From Rhodoferax sp. OV413 (GTDB lineage Bacteria > Pseudomonadota > Gammaproteobacteria > Burkholderiales > Burkholderiaceae_C): DNA of 33,137 nucleotides. The notes under the pieces are model-generated. The model searched no databases. It worked only from the letters and a program-made list of their open reading frames with translations, and was not told where the DNA came from. Below, one piece after another: positions 23,374 through 31,921 of this stretch; the stretch's first letter is position 1, and each line of letters opens with the position of its first letter. The stretch covers positions 1-33,137 of the forward strand of contig CAMAWD010000075.1 in the NCBI GenBank assembly GCA_945861785.1, read 5' to 3'. Position numbers and translations under genes: made by a program.

Positions 23374-24223
23374 ACTGCCCATCAGGGCCATGCGGGGCAC
23401 GCGTTTCCTGCGCGCCAAAGTATTTGCGCCGGTTTGCGCAGGCCTGCTGGCCGCCTCGATCGCCCTGCCCGGTGCCGCGCAGTCGGCAAACACAACGGGT
23501 ACGGCAGCACCTCCAGCCACCTCCGCTGCCACCGCCACCGAGAGCACGCTGGCCAACCGCCTTCAGGCGCTCTACCCATCCACCCGCTTCGGTGCCGTCA
23601 ACCCGACCCCCTGGCCCGGGGTTTTCGAGGTGGTAATGGGTGCCAACCTGGCCTATGTCGACCAAAGCGGCCAGTACTTCCTGTTCGGCCACTTCTACGA
23701 CATGAAGGCGCAGCGCGACCTGACCGCCGAGCGCAAGGACACGCTCGCACGGATCGATTTCGAGACGCTGCCGCTCTCCGATGCGATGAAGGACGTGCGG
23801 GGCAACGGCGCGCGCGTGCTGGCCATCTTCAGCGACCCCGACTGCCCCTATTGCCAGAAGTTGGAGGCGGACATTCGCGAACTCACCAACGTCACGATCT
23901 ACACCTTCCTGATGCCGCTGGTATCGCTGCACCCGGCCGCCCACCGCAAGGCCGTCTCGGTGTGGTGCGCCAAAGACCGCATCGCCGCCTGGCAAGCCAC
24001 GATGTGGCGCGGTGAAGCCGTCCCCCAGGCTGACTGCCCGCATCCGGTGGATCGCAATGTGGTCCTGGGTGAACGGCTCGGTATCAACGGCACGCCCACG
24101 CTGGTGGCGTTGGATGGCCGCATGCTGCCGGGTGCGGCGAGCAAGGAGCAGATCGAGGCCTGGCTGCAGCGCTCCGCCGTCAGCGCACAGGGCGATGCCA
24201 AGCCGGGGGTCATGTCCCGATGA
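23360..24223 (+). CDS. dsbC: DsbC-like thiol:disulfide isomerase of transfer operon
   Basis: A 287-residue exported isomerase. An Ala/Thr-rich linker follows the signal peptide. Then come a DsbC dimerisation-like region (SQGYF-type: YVDQSGQYFLFGHFYD) and a thioredoxin domain with C162-P-Y-C165 and the cis-Pro loop GTPTLVALDG. IncA/C and SXT elements also encode dsbC among their tra genes. It probably rearranges disulfides of Cys-rich TraU, TraN and TrbC. The ATG follows AAGGAG at eight bases. It overlaps traB and traV. Confidence 0.93.
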   Translation: MMMNELPIRAMRGTRFLRAKVFAPVCAGLLAASIALPGAAQSANTTGTAAPPATSAATATESTLANRLQALYPSTRFGAVNPTPWPGVFEVVMGANLAYVDQSGQYFLFGHFYDMKAQRDLTAERKDTLARIDFETLPLSDAMKDVRGNGARVLAIFSDPDCPYCQKLEADIRELTNVTIYTFLMPLVSLHPAAHRKAVSVWCAKDRIAAWQATMWRGEAVPQADCPHPVDRNVVLGERLGINGTPTLVALDGRMLPGAASKEQIEAWLQRSAVSAQGDAKPGVMSR

Positions 24224-24861
24224 ACCCGAACACGCGCACGACGCCAATGCCAATGCCGATGCCGATGCCTACACGGCTCTCTCTGGCAATCGCCACCACC
24301 ACGGCATTGGCGGCCACAGTGGTGCTTGCCGGCTGCGCCTCCTCCCTGTCGGGCGTCGGGGGCACGCAGGGTTATGCCTGCAAGGCCCCCATCGGCGCCC
24401 AGTGCACTTCCGTCTCCGGCGTCTACGCCAACGCCACCCCGATGGCCCACCGCGCCGTGTATGAAGCCCTGCGCGAGCAACAGGCCCAACTCGCCACGCC
24501 GCCCGTCGCCACCTCGGCACCCAAAACCCAGGCTTCCACAACACCCGGTGCCTCGACTGCTCCCGCATCCGCCCCGTCGACGAGCGCTGCGCCCACCTCC
24601 ACCCCGGCTGCGCTGCGCTCGCCGCCCCGCGTGGTACGTCTGTGGATCGCTCCCTGGGAAGACGCCGACGGTGATCTGCACGATGCGTCCTTCGTCCACG
24701 TCGTGGTCGACACCGGGCGCTGGCTGATCGAGCGGGTCCGTCCTGCGTCGCGGTCGCGGCTCGACATCGCCAAGCCACCCGTTGCCAAAACCATCGCCCC
24801 ATCCGTCGCACCTGCCCCGGAAGCGAAGGAACCGGCCGACCTCGCACCCATCGAGCCTTGA
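24220..24861 (+). CDS. traV: Type IV conjugative transfer lipoprotein TraV
   Basis: TraV is the VirB7-like outer-membrane lipoprotein of F-type cores. The 213-residue protein has a lipobox (VVLAGC at about residues 34-39), the family cysteines in GYACKAPIGAQCTSVSGVYA and a long Pro/Thr/Ala linker before the C-terminal region. The N-terminus contains MPMPMPMP, coded by a 6-base repeat ATGCCR. The ATG overlaps the dsbC stop; ATGs within the repeat give alternative starts. Confidence 0.9.
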   Translation: MNPNTRTTPMPMPMPMPTRLSLAIATTTALAATVVLAGCASSLSGVGGTQGYACKAPIGAQCTSVSGVYANATPMAHRAVYEALREQQAQLATPPVATSAPKTQASTTPGASTAPASAPSTSAAPTSTPAALRSPPRVVRLWIAPWEDADGDLHDASFVHVVVDTGRWLIERVRPASRSRLDIAKPPVAKTIAPSVAPAPEAKEPADLAPIEP

Positions 24862-24863
24862 CC

Positions 24864-27431
24864 ATGTTGCGCAACCTGATCCACGATCTCGAATCGGCCC
24901 TCACGAATGTCCGAGTCGCCGACTTCCTGCCGGGCCTGCGCACCGGCCCGGCGCCAGATTTCGACCACAGCGCCAGTCTATCGCACTGGCTGCCCTACCG
25001 CGCCTACCTCGAAGACCAGCAGATCTTCATCAACCGGGACGCTTTGGGTTTTTGTCTGGAAGTGCGCCCCCAATCCGGTGCCGACGAGGACATGGCGCGA
25101 GTACTCACCGCGCTGTATGCCACATCGCCTGCCGGCACCGGCATCCAGTTCCACCTGCTGGCCAGCCCCGACATCCGGGGCACGCTGGGCCGTTACGCGG
25201 ACATGCGCTTACCCGACGAAGTCGTGCCGGAATTCGATACGCTCGGGCGCCCAGGCCGTCACGGCAACATCCACCGCACGATGGCGCGGCGGCGTGTCGG
25301 TCATTACCTTGCAGGTACCCGCAATTCGCTGCTGCCCAACCAGAGCTACCTGCTCCGCAATTTCCGGCTGATTTTGAGCGTCTCGCTGCCCGGCAGCCCG
25401 GAGAACCTCAGCCGCATCGAAGAACTGCTTCTGTTACGTGACGGGCACCGCGCCACATTGCATGCGGCAGGTTTTCCGTCGCGCTCCTGGACGGCGACCG
25501 ATCTCATCAATTGGGGCTCCGCCCTGCTCGATCCGCACCGCCGCTCCGGCGATGGCATCCCCCTGACCTATGACCCGGGGCGGGAACTGCGCGACCAGGT
25601 GATCGACCGCTCGACCCAGCTGCTCGTGCGCCAGAACGGCATCGAACTCAGCAATACGGCCCAGGAACATAGCGGCGAGTTGCGCCTGCTGTCGGTCCGT
25701 TCGTTCCCCCAGCGTTATGCGCTTTGGAACATGGGTAGCCTGATCGGGGACCTGTACCAGGCCACGCTCCAGTTCCCCTGCCCTTTCATGATCACGCTCG
25801 GCGTACACGTACTCGACCCCGAGGCCACGCGCAATTGGGCGTACCTCAAGGCAGCGCGCGCCACGACCAACGCCACCAGTTACATGGCGCGTTTCCTGCC
25901 CGACATGCAGGAGCGCAAGGCGGATTGGGACATCGTGCTCAAAGCCATGGACGACGGCCAGCAACTCGTCGACCTGCAGCACCAGGTGGCCCTTTTTGCA
26001 CCCAAACACGACATGGCCCGCGCCGAGCAGTCAGCCCGCTCCATCTTTCGCGCCCGCGGGTTCGAACTCTCGCGCGACACCATGATGATGACCCAGGGCC
26101 TGATCGGCTCTCTCCCCATGACCTTGTCACCCCCCTTCCATGCGGACCTGGCCCGCATGAAGCGTGTGACTACCAAGACATCGGCCAACGCGGTGCACCT
26201 GGCACCACTCATTGCGGAGTGGCAAGGCACCGGCACGCCCGTGCTGCTCCTGGGCGGCCGGCGCGGCCAGTTGATGCAGATCGACGTCTACGACAACCCG
26301 GCTGGCAACTACAACGTGGCGATTGCCGGCACCTCTGGATCGGGCAAGTCGCTGTTGCTCAATGAGATTGCCGCCGCCTATCTCGGCACCGGTGCCCGCG
26401 TGTGGATCATCGATGTGGGTCGCTCCTACGAAAAGGCCTGTCGCAACTTCGGCGGCAGCTTCATCGAGTTCACCGAGCAAGCAGGCCTGTCCCTGAACCC
26501 CTTCTCCTTCGTCGACGACATCGACGAGGACATGGAGCTGCTGCAGCCTTTGCTCGCCCAGATGGTGTCGCCGCGCGAAGCCCTGGAAGGCTTCCAGTAT
26601 TCGACGCTGGGTGCTGCCATCAAGAAGGTCTGGAAAGCACGAGGGCGGGCCATGACCGTCACCGACATCCACGACCTGCTCGCGACCGGCCGGCTGGACG
26701 AGAACACGGAAGTTCCCGCCGCCGAGGGCGACCGGCGCCTGAAGGACCTGGCCACCATGTTGCACCCCTACACCCGGGACGGTACCCATGGCAAGTACTT
26801 CGACGCGCAGGCCACCATCGATTTCAGCAGCGACTTCATCGTGCTCGAACTCGAAGAACTCAAGGCGAAGAAGGACCTGCAAACCGTGGTGCTGCTGATC
26901 ATGATGTACCGCATCACCCGCGAGATGTACTTCTCCCGCGACCGCAAGAAGATCGTGATCATCGACGAGGCCTGGGACCTGCTCTCAGGTGGGGCCACTG
27001 CCGAGTTCATCGAGGCCGGCTACCGCCGTGCGCGCAAGTACAAGGGCTCCTTCATGTCGGCGACCCAGGGGGTGGACGACTACTACCGCAACCCGGCTGC
27101 CAGGGCTGCGCTGGACAACTCTGACTGGATGTTCCTTCTGCGTCAAAAACCCGAATCCATTGAGATGATGGACAAGCTCGGCCAGGTCACCATGGACGAC
27201 GCGATGAAGCGGCTGTTGCAGTCGCTGCGCACCGAGCACGGCGCGTTCTCCGAGGTTTTTATCCACTCGCCGGCCGGCAACGGCATCGGCCGCTTGATCG
27301 TCGACCCCTACAGCCTGCTGCTCTTCAGCAGCCGCGCAGAAGACTTCAGTGCCATCAACGCCAAACGCGACGCAGGCATGACCGTACCCCAGGCTATCGA
27401 ATCCGTTCTGATTGAGAGGGGGCTGACATGA
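24864..27431 (+). CDS. traC: Type IV secretion ATPase TraC (VirB4 type)
   Basis: TraC is the large ATPase that powers pilus assembly. The 855-residue protein has an N-terminal TraC domain, Walker A GTSGSGKSLLLN near residue 490 and Walker B KIVIIDEAWDLLSGG near 695. The C-terminal motif FMSATQGVDDYYRN follows. It is full length. The ATG at 24864 follows the traV stop; a TTG at 24858 overlaps that stop and is possible. Confidence 0.97.
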   Translation: MLRNLIHDLESALTNVRVADFLPGLRTGPAPDFDHSASLSHWLPYRAYLEDQQIFINRDALGFCLEVRPQSGADEDMARVLTALYATSPAGTGIQFHLLASPDIRGTLGRYADMRLPDEVVPEFDTLGRPGRHGNIHRTMARRRVGHYLAGTRNSLLPNQSYLLRNFRLILSVSLPGSPENLSRIEELLLLRDGHRATLHAAGFPSRSWTATDLINWGSALLDPHRRSGDGIPLTYDPGRELRDQVIDRSTQLLVRQNGIELSNTAQEHSGELRLLSVRSFPQRYALWNMGSLIGDLYQATLQFPCPFMITLGVHVLDPEATRNWAYLKAARATTNATSYMARFLPDMQERKADWDIVLKAMDDGQQLVDLQHQVALFAPKHDMARAEQSARSIFRARGFELSRDTMMMTQGLIGSLPMTLSPPFHADLARMKRVTTKTSANAVHLAPLIAEWQGTGTPVLLLGGRRGQLMQIDVYDNPAGNYNVAIAGTSGSGKSLLLNEIAAAYLGTGARVWIIDVGRSYEKACRNFGGSFIEFTEQAGLSLNPFSFVDDIDEDMELLQPLLAQMVSPREALEGFQYSTLGAAIKKVWKARGRAMTVTDIHDLLATGRLDENTEVPAAEGDRRLKDLATMLHPYTRDGTHGKYFDAQATIDFSSDFIVLELEELKAKKDLQTVVLLIMMYRITREMYFSRDRKKIVIIDEAWDLLSGGATAEFIEAGYRRARKYKGSFMSATQGVDDYYRNPAARAALDNSDWMFLLRQKPESIEMMDKLGQVTMDDAMKRLLQSLRTEHGAFSEVFIHSPAGNGIGRLIVDPYSLLLFSSRAEDFSAINAKRDAGMTVPQAIESVLIERGLT

Positions 27432-27805
27432 CGCGATTGGAGGCGGCGCGGCTGATCGCCATCAACACTGTTGTGAGTCTGGCCCTCGCAGCGGGCGTCG
27501 CGGCCTGGATGCAACGCACCCAGAAACCCACCTTTGGGACGCTGGACGTGGCCGAGCTCTACCGGCTCAAGGAAGCCCAGGTCGCCGCGGTACTCGTCAA
27601 ACGCGACAGTGGCGATGCGGAACGCATCCTGGCAATCCAGCGGGCGGCCATCTTCGGCGCCGAGCTCAGCAAGCTCATCGACACACTGCCCGAGGAATGC
27701 GGCTGCCTGGTGCTGACCCGTGGCGCGGTGCTGGGCTCCGGGGCTCAACTGATCGATCTGACGCCGGCAGTGCGCCAGCGGCTCGGCCTGGAGGTGCGCC
27801 CATGA
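27428..27805 (+). CDS. trbI: Type-F conjugative transfer protein TrbI
   Basis: A 125-residue inner-membrane protein with one helix (LIAINTVVSLALAAGVAAWM) and a periplasmic tail with LPEECGCLVLTRGAVLG and QLIDLTPAVRQRLGL, the TrbI (F-type) pattern. TrbI influences pilus extension and retraction. It overlaps both traC and traF with ATGA joints. Confidence 0.88.
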   Translation: MTRLEAARLIAINTVVSLALAAGVAAWMQRTQKPTFGTLDVAELYRLKEAQVAAVLVKRDSGDAERILAIQRAAIFGAELSKLIDTLPEECGCLVLTRGAVLGSGAQLIDLTPAVRQRLGLEVRP

Positions 27806-28428
27806 CTTCCTACGGGCCAGGAGCACCTGCAGATGCATTCACGCCGGCGCCCGACCGGGCACCCGTCACGGCACGGGCCAGCCGGATTGATGCGGTTCGC
27901 GCCTTCACCCCTCAGGCAATCTGGCGGCGCTTTGACCGTGCAGTCTTTCGCCGGCGGCTGATCCGGCACCTGCAACGCTGGACCGTGGTGTACCTGGTGG
28001 CAGCAGCGACCACCGCGTGGTTCGACGCGCACTACGCGCTGGGTCTCAACGTCACAGAGAGCCTGCCCGCCCGGTTCTTCCTGATCCACCTGGGCGAGCA
28101 ACCCGGACGCGGTGATTTCGTGGCCTTCCGTTGGCTGGGCGGCGGCCCCTACCGAGCTGGCACTACGTTCGTCAAAGTGCTCGCTGGTTTGCCCGGCGAC
28201 GAAGTGACCCAGGTCGACGGGGAGTATTTCGTGAACTGCTACCCCGTGGGCAAAGCCAAGTCGGTGAGCCGACAAGGAATCGCGCTCGAACCCGGGCCCA
28301 CCGGCACGCTGCCTAACGGCTCGTACTACGTGCGTGCCCCGCACCCGGACAGCCTGGACTCCCGCTACGCGCTCACCGGCTGGGTATCGCTCTCCCAAAT
28401 TTTTGGACGGGCCCATGCGCTGTTTTGA
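27802..28428 (+). CDS. traF: Transfer signal peptidase TraF (S26 family)
   Basis: A 208-residue serine protease of the signal peptidase I type (TraF/TrhF). It has one membrane helix (about residues 60-75) and the catalytic dyad Ser87 (VTESLPARFFLI) and Lys125 (TFVKVLAGLPGD). TrhF-type enzymes process the pilin in related elements; the target here is probably the pilin at 20091-20387. It overlaps trbI and traW. An upstream open frame to 27697 is not needed. Confidence 0.92.
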   Translation: MTSYGPGAPADAFTPAPDRAPVTARASRIDAVRAFTPQAIWRRFDRAVFRRRLIRHLQRWTVVYLVAAATTAWFDAHYALGLNVTESLPARFFLIHLGEQPGRGDFVAFRWLGGGPYRAGTTFVKVLAGLPGDEVTQVDGEYFVNCYPVGKAKSVSRQGIALEPGPTGTLPNGSYYVRAPHPDSLDSRYALTGWVSLSQIFGRAHALF

Positions 28429-29107
28429 ATTCATGCCCCACCTGCAAACGTCGGGGCAGTCAGGCCAGCAGTGGCGAGCCTGCGCCCGCAGTGCCACACT
28501 GCGCATGGCGGTCGCGGTGATCGCGCTTGCCATTCACAGCGCACAAGCCCGCGACCTGGGCGTGATCGGCCCGGTCTATCCCATCACCGAGCCCAGTCTG
28601 ATCGAGGTGATCCAGTCCAAGCTGCGCGAGATGCAGATGAGTGGCGGCCTGGATCGCCTGCAGCGCGACAGCCAGGCCCGTATCCGCCGCGAGGTCGAGC
28701 AACCCGCACCAGTGGCCGGCATCACCAAAACCACGCGGGCACGAAGCTTCCACTTCGACCCGAGCATCGAGGTGCCCTACCCCATCACCGATGCCGATGG
28801 CCGGGTCATCGTGGCCCCTGGCACTCGGGTCAACCCGCTCGACACCGTGTCGCTATCGCGTCCGCTACTGTTCATCGACGCGCGCGACACCGCACAACTC
28901 GACCGGGCGCAGCGCATTCTTGGCGAGCGCAAGGGCCAGGTCAAGCTGATCCTGACCGGTGGCTCCTACCTCGACCTGATGCGCCGCTGGAAGCTGGCAG
29001 TGTTCTACGACCAGCAGGGCCACTTGACCACCCAGCTCGGCATCCGCCATGTGCCCGCACTCGTCACCCAGGACGGCAAGAGGTTGCGCATCGATGAACT
29101 CCTGTAA
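28415..29107 (+). CDS. traW: Type-F conjugative transfer protein TraW
   Basis: TraW is a periplasmic protein needed for F pilus assembly. The 230-residue protein has a late signal segment (LRMAVAVIALAIHSAQARD) and family motifs YPITEPSLIEVIQSKLREM, RSFHFDPSIEVPYPIT and LLFIDARDTAQ, with the thioredoxin-like end TQLGIRHVPALVTQDG. The start is uncertain: ATG at 28415 overlaps traF by 14 bases; ATG at 28433 is also open. Neither has a good ribosome site. Confidence 0.92.
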   Translation: MRCFEFMPHLQTSGQSGQQWRACARSATLRMAVAVIALAIHSAQARDLGVIGPVYPITEPSLIEVIQSKLREMQMSGGLDRLQRDSQARIRREVEQPAPVAGITKTTRARSFHFDPSIEVPYPITDADGRVIVAPGTRVNPLDTVSLSRPLLFIDARDTAQLDRAQRILGERKGQVKLILTGGSYLDLMRRWKLAVFYDQQGHLTTQLGIRHVPALVTQDGKRLRIDELL

Positions 29108-30131
29108 CTCCATCCTGACCCGCTTGCTGAGCGGGCTCGCAGCCACCATTGCAATGGTGATCAGCCTGGCGGGCCTGGCCACTTCGGCACAAGCCGGGCC
29201 GACCTGCCACGGCCAGTTCATGAACCCGATCACCGACATCTGCTGGAGCTGCATGTTTCCGCTGACGCTGGGCTCGGCCACCCTGGTTTCGGACGGCCAG
29301 CCAGACATCGCCAACCCCTCGTCACCGGTCTGCTTCTGCAAGAACCCGCCGCGCATTGGTGTGGCGATCGGCTTCTGGGAACCGGTGCGGCTGGTCGACG
29401 TTACCCGCACGCCGTTTTGCATGGTCGGACTCGGTGGCCTGCAACTCGACCCCGGCATCGAAGTTCCACGTGGAGCGCAGGTGGGCCACGACAGCCAAAC
29501 ACGCAACAGCTTCTACCAGGTGCATTGGTACGCCAACCCGATCCTGAGCTGGCTGGAGGTGCTGCTCGACTTTCCCTGCCTGGAGCAGGGCTCGTTCGAT
29601 CTGGCCTACCTGACCGAAGTCGACCCGCTATGGGCCGACGATGAACTCTCCGCCATCCTGAACCCTGAGGCAGTGCTGTTCGCCAATGTCGTCGCCAAAG
29701 CTGCCTGCGCGGCCGACTGTGTCGCGGCGAGCGCCGGCATGCCGCTGGCTTCTCTGTTCTGGTGTGCCGGATGCCAGGGCTCGATCTACCCGATGACCGG
29801 TCATGTCACGACCCACATCGGTGGCGTGCAGGCCTCGGTACTGCTGGCCCAGCGCATGACCGCCAAGATGCATCGCCAGTTCGCCACCTTCACTGGCGCC
29901 GGCAGCCAGGGTCTGTGCGGCTACTACCCACTGCCGATCATGGACAAGACCCACTACAAGCTGCAGATGGTCTACCCGGTACCGGCCACCTCCAAGGAAA
30001 ACGGCCAATGCTGCCAGCCGTATGGCCGCACCACCATGGTCTGGGGAGCCGGCAAAGAGTTTCCGGTGAGCGGCGAGGACTTCTCGTACCAGATCTTTCG
30101 CAAAAGGAATTGCTGTGCAGGTGCGTTCTGA
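29094..30131 (+). CDS. traU: Type-F conjugative transfer protein TraU
   Basis: TraU is a Cys-rich periplasmic protein needed for DNA transfer. The 345-residue protein has a signal peptide ending SAQAG and the family segments ITDICWSCMFPLTLG, PVCFCKNPPRIGVAIGFWEP, GCQGSIYPMTGHV and NGQCCQPYGRTTMVWG. It contains well over ten cysteines, likely clients of the element's Dsb proteins. It overlaps traW by 14 bases and trbC by 17. Confidence 0.95.
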   Translation: MNSCNSILTRLLSGLAATIAMVISLAGLATSAQAGPTCHGQFMNPITDICWSCMFPLTLGSATLVSDGQPDIANPSSPVCFCKNPPRIGVAIGFWEPVRLVDVTRTPFCMVGLGGLQLDPGIEVPRGAQVGHDSQTRNSFYQVHWYANPILSWLEVLLDFPCLEQGSFDLAYLTEVDPLWADDELSAILNPEAVLFANVVAKAACAADCVAASAGMPLASLFWCAGCQGSIYPMTGHVTTHIGGVQASVLLAQRMTAKMHRQFATFTGAGSQGLCGYYPLPIMDKTHYKLQMVYPVPATSKENGQCCQPYGRTTMVWGAGKEFPVSGEDFSYQIFRKRNCCAGAF

Positions 30132-30939
30132 AATGACTGGCGGACTGTTGTGCTGGATCGCTGCCGCGATCCTCGTCCCGTGCGTCGCGCTCGGACAGCC
30201 GGTGCCTCCTTCGGCGTCTTCGCCGATTTCGCCGTCTTTGCCTTCATCCAATTCGGCTGCATCGCGGCCATCGCCCCAATGGCCAGGTCCCGACGACACG
30301 ACGCGTGCACTCAAGGAACGGCCGCTGCCAACACCCGAGCGCCTGGCCACCCAGCCACCACGCGAGATACCCCGTATCGGCCCCAATACGGCCGTACCAC
30401 CAACAACGGGCACCATCGACATTGCGGCAATGGCCAGGCAGGGTGCAGCACTCACCACGCCGCCCCCGTCAGCGAACGCCACCAACGCACTGCGCATCTT
30501 CATCACCCTGGACATGCCCCGCGGCAGCCTGCAGCGCCTGGTCGACCAGGCCCAGCGCTCCGGTGCCACCCTGGTGCTGCGCGGGCTCAAGTCCCAATCG
30601 ATGCGCCAGACGCTGGCAGCGGTGGGCGAGCTAATCGAAACACGCAACGTGTCGTGGGTCATCGACCCGGACGCCTTCACCCGCTTCTCTGTCAGCGCCG
30701 CACCGACCTTCGTGCTGACGCTGGCCGATGAACCGATGCCGGGTATGGCCGCCTTCGGTACCACCCCCGAACTGCCACGATGCAGCGGCACCAGTTGCAC
30801 ATCTCCAGCGGCCCTGTCGAGTTACCTCTCGATCGCCGGCGACGTCAGCCTGGACTACGCACTGGACGCGATGCTGCGCCGCAGCCCCGAGGCCGCAACG
30901 CGTGTCACCCCCCTCCTGCAGAAACTGCGCAAATCATGA
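30115..30939 (+). CDS. trbC: Type-F pilus assembly protein TrbC
   Basis: A 274-residue exported protein. A signal peptide (CWIAAAILVPCVALGQ) is followed by a long Ser/Pro-rich region and a TrbC_Ftype domain: LRIFITLDMPRGSLQRLVDQ, GATLVLRGL, APTFVLT. TrbC binds TraW in F pilus assembly. The start is GTG at 30115, with AAAAGGA just upstream inside traU; an ATG six codons later is an alternative. Confidence 0.92.
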   Translation: MQVRSEMTGGLLCWIAAAILVPCVALGQPVPPSASSPISPSLPSSNSAASRPSPQWPGPDDTTRALKERPLPTPERLATQPPREIPRIGPNTAVPPTTGTIDIAAMARQGAALTTPPPSANATNALRIFITLDMPRGSLQRLVDQAQRSGATLVLRGLKSQSMRQTLAAVGELIETRNVSWVIDPDAFTRFSVSAAPTFVLTLADEPMPGMAAFGTTPELPRCSGTSCTSPAALSSYLSIAGDVSLDYALDAMLRRSPEAATRVTPLLQKLRKS

Positions 30940-30949
30940 GTCTGCACAC

Positions 30950-31921
30950 ATGAACCTGCCAGCAATTACCGCCCTGCTGATCGCCATGTCGAGCGTCGCG
31001 GTGCAGGCCCAATCCCTGTCCGACGCCTTCAGCCAGGGCACGGCGCTCGGGCGCAGCGGCAACGCCGCGGCCCGTTTCCAGATCACTGGAAACACCGCAC
31101 AGTCCAACGTACCCGGCTACACCACCAACCCACCGCAGTCGTCCTACTTTGGCGGTGTGGGCATCTCGACGCCCGCTGCGGCGGCCGCAAATGCCTGCAC
31201 GGGCCCGGGCGACAGTGGGGACCTCGCAGCGCAGGCCTGCAACGCGATCAACTTCTCGCAGACCAACCCGACCCGCCGTCCAATCTTCAGCATCACCCAA
31301 ACCGATCCGCTGCTGACTGGCTCCAAGGCGATCACGGCCGATCCCCAGGCCATCGCCGGCAACATCGCCGGCACCTACAGCGGCTGCACCGTTCAGACCA
31401 CCACCACGCCCGACCGTTTCGAGACGGCGTTGTGCCACCAGGTCCGCACGACGGAAACGCTGTCCTGCGACAAGGTGCTGATCGTGACACCGGTGCAGAC
31501 GCCAGGCTGCTCGGATGGCCAGTTCCTGACCCGCGTCACCGCCGATCCCTGTCCGGGGTGCATCGACTACATCGCCTTTGATTTCAGCTGCGGCTCCAAC
31601 AGCTACCTGATGCATGCCTTCACCATTGCCAAGGCAAGCGGCCAGGTTTTCATGGAACTTGGCTCGCAAATCGTGCCCGGCACACTCAACACCCAGATCC
31701 CCCAGACCCCCGGTCCATCCCGGATCGACGGCTCCTTCTGCTACCGGACCCACTACAGCCAGTCCTGCACGGGTGCGAACTGCTCGATTGGCGCCTGGTT
31801 CTCCAACCCCTGCCAGGGCACCAGCTACTACGGTGTGAGCACCTTTGCCATGCCGACCACGGTGAGTTTCATCGACACCTGGGACAACCAGTGCGCGGCG
31901 CTGGAGGCGCGGACCCAATGA
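30950..31921 (+). CDS. traN: TraN N-terminal half as a separate protein
   Basis: A 323-residue exported protein. The signal peptide ends MSSVAVQAQ. The mature part lines up with the first part of F TraN: DAFSQGTALG, SNVPGYTTNPPQSSYFGG, TDPLLTGSKAITADPQAIAG, then a Cys-rich domain (SCDKVLIVTPVQTPGC, DPCPGC). It ends VSFIDTWDNQCAALEARTQ, at the point where F TraN continues into its second Cys-rich half. The next gene encodes that half. TraN is the outer-membrane adhesin that stabilises mating pairs. The ATG at 30950 gives the signal peptide; the frame is open upstream. The stop overlaps the next ATG. Confidence 0.82.
   Translation: MNLPAITALLIAMSSVAVQAQSLSDAFSQGTALGRSGNAAARFQITGNTAQSNVPGYTTNPPQSSYFGGVGISTPAAAAANACTGPGDSGDLAAQACNAINFSQTNPTRRPIFSITQTDPLLTGSKAITADPQAIAGNIAGTYSGCTVQTTTTPDRFETALCHQVRTTETLSCDKVLIVTPVQTPGCSDGQFLTRVTADPCPGCIDYIAFDFSCGSNSYLMHAFTIAKASGQVFMELGSQIVPGTLNTQIPQTPGPSRIDGSFCYRTHYSQSCTGANCSIGAWFSNPCQGTSYYGVSTFAMPTTVSFIDTWDNQCAALEARTQ

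Noticed and set aside
21330-23556. Minus-strand frames of more than 400 codons opposite traK and traB
   Set aside because: They are shadows of GC-rich tra genes with no family match and no operon logic.
24241-24270. The ATGCCR repeat as a phase-variation tract
   Set aside because: It is a 6-base unit, so changes in number keep the frame and would only alter the number of Met-Pro pairs at the TraV N-terminus.
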